A stretch of 64,000 nucleotides of DNA from Chloroflexota bacterium (GTDB taxonomy: Bacteria; Chloroflexota; UBA6077; FW602-bin22; CADDYW01), in assembly GCA_902810745.1 (NCBI GenBank), contig CADDYW010000016.1, positions 1 to 64,000 of the forward strand, written 5' to 3'. Numbering within the stretch: position 1 is the stretch's first letter; each line of letters starts with the position of its first letter. Shown here in pieces: positions 58,747 through 64,000 of this stretch. The position numbers and the translations under genes are program-made. Under the pieces are notes generated by a model. It was not told where the DNA came from. It searched no databases and saw nothing but the letters and a program-made list of their open reading frames with translations.

Positions 58747-59415
58747 TCAGTCGCGGGAGGCTTGCACCCCCGTCAGCAGGCGCAGCAGGCTGAGGAACAG
58801 GTTGATGATCGAGAGGTAGATGCCAATCGCCACGATAATGGCGTTGGGCAGCGTATCTTCGACGAAGCGGGCCTGCTGGACCTCGTAGACCAGATAGAGG
58901 CTGAAGATGACCGAACCGCCCAGGCCGATCGCGATCTCGAGGATCGTCGCGTGGACGAAGATGCCGACGACGCTCGCGGCGATCAATCCGAGCAGCGCGA
59001 AGAGCAGCTTGCTCCCGATCCCGGAAAGGTCGCGCTTGGTCGTCAGCGCGTAGGCCGAGAGACCCAGCGTGAGCAGCGCGGTCGTCGCTCCCGCCTCGAC
59101 CACGAGCGCCCCGGCTCCCACCCGCAGGTACACGTCGATGATCCCGCCGAGCGCGACGCCCATCAGCGCGGTCAGCGTGTACATCAGGATCAGGTTCAGC
59201 CCGCCGACGTTTCGGGCGAGGCTCACGACGAACGAGAGGATCAGCACGCCGATCATCGCCGGCAGCGCCAGACCCGGCGCGCGCACGCCGACCAGACCGC
59301 CGAGCGCAGTGAACGCCATCGAGAACGCGAGGAGTCCAGCCACCTTCGCCAGCAGCCCACTCCGCGTCAGTGCACCGGCACCGCTGTAGTACCGGACGTC
59401 GTACGGATTCTGCAT
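58747..59415 (-). CDS. Bax inhibitor-1/YccA-type membrane protein
   Basis: A 222-residue protein with seven hydrophobic helices, for example LPAMIGVLILSFVVSLARNV and LILMYTLTALMGVALGGII, and a charged break (TTKRDLSGIGSK). The N-terminal MQNPYDVRYY and the GSVIFSLYLVYEVQQARFVEDT element (with conserved Asp/Glu near the last helix) match the BI-1 family, which forms pH-sensitive calcium leaks or modulates FtsH in bacteria. The ATG at 59415 has AAAGGAG five bases upstream. It is monocistronic. Confidence 0.9.
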   Translation of the reverse strand: MQNPYDVRYYSGAGALTRSGLLAKVAGLLAFSMAFTALGGLVGVRAPGLALPAMIGVLILSFVVSLARNVGGLNLILMYTLTALMGVALGGIIDVYLRVGAGALVVEAGATTALLTLGLSAYALTTKRDLSGIGSKLLFALLGLIAASVVGIFVHATILEIAIGLGGSVIFSLYLVYEVQQARFVEDTLPNAIIVAIGIYLSIINLFLSLLRLLTGVQASRD

Positions 59416-59527
59416 CGAAACTCCTTTCACTCCCTTCGGTCTCCGTCGAGGTCAGGGAGAAACGGTCGTCAGCCGATTCGCACCAGATCCCGTGGGCACT
59501 CGATTGTGCAGGATATTCCGATGCGAC

Positions 59528-59620
59528 AGCCTTCGCATCTATGATAACACCAACGTCGGGTGTCTGCTCCATCGGCGCGAGTGGAGGAATTTAGCCTTCG
59601 CATCTATGGTAACACCAACG
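59528..59620. repeat. 28-bp direct repeat pair
   Basis: AGCCTTCGCATCTATG at 59528 and the same word at 59593 continue for 28 bp with one mismatch (A or G), ending CACCAACG. The copies are 65 bp apart in the upstream region of the BI-1 gene. The second copy lies at the end of the transposase-like remnant. Confidence 0.7.
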
Positions 59621-59766
59621 GGTGAGTCGAGCACGACGTCGCGACCCACGAGGAGACCCGAGCGGAGGGCTTGCCACACCAGGGCAAGGTAGAGCAGCCG
59701 GAACAGATACGGCCCCAGCTTCTTGCCACGACGACTGAAGTGGTACTGGTGGACCTTCCGGCCCAC
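59593..59766 (-). pseudogene. Possible transposase remnant
   Basis: A minus-strand frame encodes VHQYHFSRRGKKLGPYLFRL, then LYLALVWQALRSGLLVGRDVVLDS, which resembles the segment before the first DDE Asp of IS transposases. No rest of a transposase and no terminal inverted repeats are visible. The frame ends in the second 28-bp repeat. The family is not certain. Confidence 0.35.
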
Positions 59767-59788
59767 CAGTCTCAGTCAGGCGGAACAG

Positions 59789-60865
59789 CTAACGAGTCGA
59801 GAGTTGACTGGCTTTGATTGGCAACGCCTGGTCGCCGTTGGCCAGAGCTTGCTTGACATCGGCACCATAGCCGCCGGTGAAGTTGAGGACGGTGACACCA
59901 GACGGCGGCGTGTAGCTGAACGTGGAGTCGGGAATCGCGACGTTGTACTCCACGCTCGTCACCTCGGAGCGATCCACCACGACGCCGGCCGAATCGCGTA
60001 CCTCGGTCTTGAGCGGGAGAAAGGTCTGCTGGTCCACCCAGATCGTCATCTGCCCAATCGCATTGTCACTCGATCTGTTGGCGGCAGCTTTCTTCTGACC
60101 GGCCTGACCAGCCTTTATTTGCTTGCCGTCGACTGCCGATGATCCCGAGGCCGCGCCATCCGGTTGCGGGCAGCCGTTGGGCTTCGGATGGAGGACGATC
60201 ACGTAGGTGGGCCGATGGGCGACCGTTGCTTCTCCCTTCTGCTCCGCGGTCAGACAACTCTTCTGACTGCTGTACCCGGCGAGCACATCGGCGAGGCTGG
60301 TCTGCTGTGTCGGATCGTCGAACGGATTGCTCCAGGTGGTGCCGGTCGTATGGACGGCACGAGTCTGACCGTTCTCGGTCAGGGCAATCCAGGTCTGTGC
60401 GCCGTTGAAAATCACCTCCTGACTGGAGGTCGCCCCGGATTGATCCCTGACCACTTGATCGCTCCGCTGGCGATCTCTGCCGTCGAACCAGATTTCGGTG
60501 GTTACCGTGGCGCTCCCTTTCCCCGCGACCGTGCGGGTCATCTGGAGATGGTAGGTCAAGACGGTGCTGGACACGCCGGTCGCCGCCTGTTGGGCGCGCG
60601 ACAGGATGACATCCGCGCTTACCGACTGGGCAGGATTCCACAATGGGAACGTGGCGCTGAGGACAAGCGCGAGCGCCACCGTGGTAAATCCGAGAATCGA
60701 TCGGCGTCGCCAGCCGCTTCCCACGCTACGCTTCCACAGGTTGGCGAGGCCAGCTCTTGGAGCCGGATCGATCTGGGCGTGGATCGATGGCCAGAGATCC
60801 AGATTGTCGGGGATCGCTTTTTCAGCGATCTGCCGCAGAATCGCGGTCTTGGATCGGTCGTTCAC
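59789..60865 (-). CDS. Membrane-anchored probable anti-sigma/LolA-like protein
   Basis: A 358-residue protein. The N-terminal ~55 residues are cytosolic (RSKTAILRQIAEKAIPDN), followed by one transmembrane helix (SILGFTTVALALVLSATFPL) and a large exported domain: ADVILSRAQQAATGVSSTVL, TVTTEIWFDGRDRQRSD and QMTIWVDQQTFLPLKTEVRD, resembling LolA/RseB-type lipid-binding folds. The GTG at 60865 has AGGAGAG upstream and lies 10 bp after the sigma factor stop codon. It is probably the anti-sigma factor of the preceding gene, sensing envelope lipids or stress. Confidence 0.75.
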   Translation of the reverse strand: MNDRSKTAILRQIAEKAIPDNLDLWPSIHAQIDPAPRAGLANLWKRSVGSGWRRRSILGFTTVALALVLSATFPLWNPAQSVSADVILSRAQQAATGVSSTVLTYHLQMTRTVAGKGSATVTTEIWFDGRDRQRSDQVVRDQSGATSSQEVIFNGAQTWIALTENGQTRAVHTTGTTWSNPFDDPTQQTSLADVLAGYSSQKSCLTAEQKGEATVAHRPTYVIVLHPKPNGCPQPDGAASGSSAVDGKQIKAGQAGQKKAAANRSSDNAIGQMTIWVDQQTFLPLKTEVRDSAGVVVDRSEVTSVEYNVAIPDSTFSYTPPSGVTVLNFTGGYGADVKQALANGDQALPIKASQLSTR

Positions 60866-60875
60866 CTGCTCTCTC

Positions 60876-61439
60876 CTATTCCGCCGTGATGGGGCGCAGA
60901 AGAATGCGGAGGCGCTCGCGCGCCGCGTGCAAGCGCCACTTGACCGCGCTCGGCGAGCATGCCAGGGCTTCGGCCATCTCAGCCTCACTCAGCCCCAGGA
61001 AATAGCGCGAGACAACCGCGGCGCGCTGCGGTGGCGTGAGCTTTTGCAGCGCCGCCCACACCGCCTCAGCAGTCTCCGCTCGTTCCCAGATCTCCGCTGG
61101 GCCGGGCTGCTCGTCGAGCAATTGAATCGTTTCGAGACCCGTGTCGCCTCCGGATCTCTCCGCGAGCGGCACCTGTCGTTTGCGCCGCGCGGCGGCCTTG
61201 ATCGCGGCGTTGACCACGCTTCGGAGGAACCATGGCCCAAAGGGACGGTTCGGGTCGAACTGCGAGATTCGCTCGTATGCCTTCAGGAAGGCCGCCTGCA
61301 CGACATCTTGGGCAAGCGCAGAGTCGCGCGTGATCAGGTACGCCGCGCGCAGGGCGGGAATCTGGTATTGCCGGACCAAAAACTCCAGCCCGGCGACGTC
61401 GCCACGGCGGAGCCGGTCGATCGCTCGGGATTCCTCCAT
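60876..61439 (-). CDS. ECF sigma factor
   Basis: A 187-residue ECF sigma factor. Region 2 is LEFLVRQYQIPALRAAYLI...QDVVQAAFLKAYERI, and region 4 is LTPPQRAAVVSRYFLGLSEAEMAEAL followed by CSPSAVKWRLHAARERL. The ATG at 61439 follows GAGAAGG; a GTG two codons earlier (61445) is equally possible. It is co-transcribed with the downstream membrane protein, forming a classic sigma/anti-sigma pair. It is not related to the ECF42 factor at 7232. Confidence 0.92.
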   Translation of the reverse strand: MEESRAIDRLRRGDVAGLEFLVRQYQIPALRAAYLITRDSALAQDVVQAAFLKAYERISQFDPNRPFGPWFLRSVVNAAIKAAARRKRQVPLAERSGGDTGLETIQLLDEQPGPAEIWERAETAEAVWAALQKLTPPQRAAVVSRYFLGLSEAEMAEALACSPSAVKWRLHAARERLRILLRPITAE

Positions 61440-61759
61440 CGTCACCTTCTCATCTGATTCCTTGCAAGGTCTCTACAGATGCTATCCGCGAGAGGCGAAA
61501 AAAGTTAGGGGGGATCGTGATCCTTGCCACCGTTCGCGCTGATTGCTCTCTTTCGGTCCATTCCGGTACCAAGCCAAATGCTTTCGGTGCGCAATCGCAC
61601 GATCAATCCGGCCTGGTCTATTGCGTCCCCATGCATTAACATAGCAGCCAACCACGACGAAGAGCGTGTGTCGGAAGGCGAGGTCGACGAAGGATTTACC
61701 GTGCCGATCCTTCATCAACCGCCCCTTCTCACACACCCTTTCAGACAGGAGAGCAGACG
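61440..61759. other. Divergent intergenic region
   Basis: About 320 bp between the ECF sigma gene (minus) and the MDR dehydrogenase (plus). On the minus strand a CTAACTTTTTT stretch (about 61498-61508) followed 17-20 bp later by a TAGCATC-like word could be an ECF-type promoter for autoregulation. No gene is visible. Confidence 0.3.
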
Positions 61760-62818
61760 ATGGGCAAGACCGGGCGCGCGGCCGTCATGGTCGGGAAGCA
61801 GTTCGAGATTCGGGAATATCCAGTGCCCGATCCAGCGCCGGGGACGATTCTCCTACGGCAGGAGCTAGCCGGCATCTGCGGCACCGACCTGCACAACTGG
61901 GAGTACCAGCGGCTCACCGGCGATATCCTGCTCGGGCACGAGAACGTCGGAATCGTCGAGAAGCTCGGCGCAGGGGTTGATCAGGATTACGTCGGCAATC
62001 CGCTGAAGGTCGGCGACCGCGTCATCTTCGCCCCTGGCACCCCTGCAGGCACGTACGGGTTTCTGCGCGCCGACGACGAGCCCCACTTTCGTGGAGGGTT
62101 CGCCGACTACATCTACCTCGCCCAGCCAAGCACCTGTGTCCTCAAGACCAGCCTTCCACCCGAGGTCGCGGTCCTGTCCGAGCCATTCATGGTCGGCGTG
62201 CACGGTGTGCGCCGGGCCGGGCTGAAGTTTGGCGATACGGTCGTCGTTCAGGGATCGGGCGCGATCGGACTGCTGACGCTCGTCTGCGCAAAGCTGAGCG
62301 GGGCCGGGCGCCTGATCGTCGTCGGCGGGCCGGCCGGTCGCCTTGAGCTCGCCCGAAAGATCGGAGCTGACGTGATGATCGACATCGGCGAGGTCCGCGA
62401 CCCGGCCGAGCGAACGAAGCTGGTGCTGGAGAACACACCACGTGGCGCGGGCGCCGACGTCGTCTTCGAGTGCGCCGGATTCCTCTCGGCTATCCCCGAG
62501 GGGATCGGCTACCTGCGCCACAGTGGCACCTACGTCGAGATGGGTCACTTCGTCGACGTGGGCTCCCTCGACTTCAATCCGAATCGTCTATTGATGCGCA
62601 AGAACCTGCGGCTGGAAGCGGTGTGGGGATACGGGGGGAACGAAACTTTCGTCCGTGGACTGCCGATCCTCGAGAAGAACGAGTTTCCGTTTGCTCAGAT
62701 GGTGAACCCGATCCTCCCGCTGGAACGCATCGCCGACGGGTTCGCGGCGCTCAGCGGTGGTTACAAGCTCGCCGGGCGGGACGTCGTCAAAGTTGCGCTG
62801 AGGGGCGCGATGGCCTGA
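61760..62818 (+). CDS. Zinc-type alcohol dehydrogenase (MDR)
   Basis: A 352-residue medium-chain dehydrogenase. The catalytic Zn site is in GICGTDLHN (Cys), LGHENVG (His-Glu) and the NAD fold GSGAIGLLTLVCAKL. VVFECAGFLSAI and the C-terminal MVNPILPLERIADGFAAL are also family features. The structural-zinc four-Cys lobe is missing, as in many threonine/sorbitol/glucose dehydrogenase-type members. It is preceded by GGAGAG. A putative MFS exporter lies 138 bp downstream on the same strand. Confidence 0.92.
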   Translation: MGKTGRAAVMVGKQFEIREYPVPDPAPGTILLRQELAGICGTDLHNWEYQRLTGDILLGHENVGIVEKLGAGVDQDYVGNPLKVGDRVIFAPGTPAGTYGFLRADDEPHFRGGFADYIYLAQPSTCVLKTSLPPEVAVLSEPFMVGVHGVRRAGLKFGDTVVVQGSGAIGLLTLVCAKLSGAGRLIVVGGPAGRLELARKIGADVMIDIGEVRDPAERTKLVLENTPRGAGADVVFECAGFLSAIPEGIGYLRHSGTYVEMGHFVDVGSLDFNPNRLLMRKNLRLEAVWGYGGNETFVRGLPILEKNEFPFAQMVNPILPLERIADGFAALSGGYKLAGRDVVKVALRGAMA

Positions 62819-62841
62819 GGTCAGATCACCATATTTCGCCG

Positions 62842-62870
62842 TTGACACCCTGACTATCGTTTAGTAAGCT
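62842..62870 (+). promoter_or_regulatory. Sigma70-type promoter for the MFS gene
   Basis: TTGACA (62842-62847), 17-bp spacer, TAAGCT (62865-62870). The GTG start at 62957 is about 80 bases downstream. Confidence 0.6.
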
Positions 62871-62956
62871 GCTTTTACAGCGGTGACGTCACCGATCGCC
62901 TCTACAACGACACCAAGTCTGGACGGCCCCCTGCCCGGTACCTGGAGGAACATAAG

Positions 62957-64000
62957 GTGAGCGAGAAAGCTGGCGTGATCGTCGCCGAGCGCTCTTCCTC
63001 GAGTCTCGACCGCATCTTCGGAGCGCTCCACAACAATCCGTACTACCGCACTTACTGGTTCGGTAACCAGGCCAGCACCTTGATGATGCAGATGCAGACC
63101 GTGGCGAACGGTTACCTCGCCTTCACCCTGACCGGCTCGGCAACCGCGCTCGGTGTCGTCGGACTGGCACAGGGGCTCCCGCAGCTTCTCTTCTCGCCGG
63201 TCGCCGGGGTGATCGCCGACCGTTATCCGAAACGTAACCTCCTGCTCCTGATCCAGACGATCCTCTGCGTGACGTCGCTGGCGATCGGCATCCTGATCGG
63301 CTTGAGGCTCATCCAGTACTGGCATCTCGTGGTCACCGGCTTCATCCAGGGCTTGTGCTTCTCGATCAACATGCCCGCTCGGCAGTCCTGGATCCCGAGC
63401 CTGGTCGACGAGGACGACCTGGCGAACGCCATCGCACTGAACAACGCTGGGCTGAATGCGAGCCGCATCGTCGGCCCGGCTATCGCCGGCCTCCTGATCG
63501 CAATTCCCTGGTTCAACGTCAACGGCATCTACTACCTGCGCGTCGTCGCCTTTGCGTGGGTGCTGTACTCGCTCCTGCAGATCCCGATTCTGGGACTGCC
63601 CGAGGCACGAAAATCATCACGGGTGATCGAAGAGGTCACTGCTGGGCTTCGCTACATCTGGAGCCACGAAACGCTGGCTCCCCTCTTCACCCTTGCCCTG
63701 GTTACCTTGCTCCTCGGATCATCGTACCAGATGCTGCTGCCGGCCTTTGCCCTGAAGACGCTCTCGGTGGGCTCCGAAGGGCTCGGGTTCATGATGACCT
63801 CGGTCGGCGTCGGGGCGCTCTGTGGCTCGCTGTCAATGGCCTACTTCAGCCGGAGCAAGCGGAAGGGACGAATCCAGGCAATCGCCGGAACGACGCTCGG
63901 TCTCGGCCTCGCGGCTTTTGGCGCGCTGAGCGGCTTGAAGCTCTTCCTGCTGGCGCTGGTCGCGCTTTTTATCGTCGGTATGGCCAACGACTTCTACTCG
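62957..64000 (+). CDS. MFS transporter (EntS-like exporter), 3' end beyond window
   Basis: The plus-strand frame from GTG 62957 is open to the window edge (348 codons). Transmembrane helices and the MFS loop motif GVIADRYPKRNLLL (GxxxDRxxRR-type) occur near residue 80, with ALGVVGLAQGLPQLLFSPV before it. GLCFSINMPARQSWIPSLV and NAIALNNAGLNASRIVGPAIAG are typical of the MFS_3/enterobactin-exporter group. A GGAGG site lies about 10 bases upstream. It probably exports a siderophore, drug or other small molecule. The C-terminal helices are cut off. Confidence 0.9.
   Translation, partial: MSEKAGVIVAERSSSSLDRIFGALHNNPYYRTYWFGNQASTLMMQMQTVANGYLAFTLTGSATALGVVGLAQGLPQLLFSPVAGVIADRYPKRNLLLLIQTILCVTSLAIGILIGLRLIQYWHLVVTGFIQGLCFSINMPARQSWIPSLVDEDDLANAIALNNAGLNASRIVGPAIAGLLIAIPWFNVNGIYYLRVVAFAWVLYSLLQIPILGLPEARKSSRVIEEVTAGLRYIWSHETLAPLFTLALVTLLLGSSYQMLLPAFALKTLSVGSEGLGFMMTSVGVGALCGSLSMAYFSRSKRKGRIQAIAGTTLGLGLAAFGALSGLKLFLLALVALFIVGMANDFYS

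Overview
The window is a GC-rich, densely packed bacterial chromosome segment with no rRNA, tRNA, CRISPR array or intact mobile element that I can see. The gene content (an ECF sigma factor with a long C-terminal extension beside DGPF/YCII proteins, an F420/deazaflavin-type nitroreductase, an AceE-like ThDP enzyme, several sulfatases, VOC proteins and paired BNR-propeller proteins) suggests a soil or thermal member of the Chloroflexota, perhaps Thermomicrobia-like. This is inference from gene families, not from a phylogenetic marker.

Layout. (i) 1-4.7 kb, minus strand: a translationally coupled set encoding GTP cyclohydrolase II, a RibD-C-type reductase, an MDR dehydrogenase, a PTPS-fold protein that lacks the usual catalytic Cys and His, and a GT4 glycosyltransferase. 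It looks like a pathway to a glycosylated pyrimidine or pterin compound rather than to riboflavin. (ii) 4.9-8.5 kb, plus: an ECF42-type regulon of three DGPF/YCII proteins, one VOC protein and the sigma factor, with two matching TGTCGA-N17-CGA promoters. (iii) 8.5-19.5 kb: VOC, DUF2277, a MoaD-like protein coupled to a BNR propeller protein, an acyl-CoA-dehydrogenase-like protein, MOSC, a second BNR propeller, a DapA-family aldolase, an L,D-transpeptidase with duplicated modules, an S9 peptidase and a Rieske protein. (iv) 19.7-29.1 kb, minus: two paralogous amidohydrolases, an alpha/beta hydrolase, a dioxygenase-like VOC protein, a nitroreductase, and a heterodimeric ABC exporter under a MarR regulator with a visible operator. 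(v) 29.4-31.1 kb: a 2-hydroxyacid dehydrogenase plus RraA pair, then remnant DNA holding a truncated AbiEi-like gene. (vi) 31.8-38.7 kb, minus: a tightly overlapping envelope operon (large secreted/membrane protein, ABC-2 ATPase and permease, coiled-coil membrane protein, MoxR ATPase). (vii) 38.9-49.2 kb: a possible structured leader before a secreted GOLD-like protein, then rpiA, sulfatase, NCS2 permease, SDR, a hicAB pair with a frameshifted hicA, dehydrogenases, a GNAT remnant and an autoregulated TetR. (viii) 49.3-59.4 kb: AceE-like enzyme, cupin, two sulfatase-fold proteins (one with Thr at the formylglycine position), a ThDP enzyme, a Gfo/Idh oxidoreductase and a Bax-inhibitor-1 protein. 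(ix) 59.5-64 kb: a possible transposase remnant, an ECF sigma/anti-sigma pair, an MDR dehydrogenase and an MFS exporter cut by the window edge.

Intergenic regions repeatedly carry imperfect hairpins built from degenerate words about seven bases long, in three sequence families (ACGTTTT-type, GTGATGA-type and ACAGAGA-type). These are the clearest non-coding signal in the window. The strongest functional leads are the degenerate-PTPS cluster, the ECF42 promoter pair, the coupled BNR/MoaD pair, the MoxR/ABC-2 envelope operon and the Thr-containing sulfatase-fold protein.
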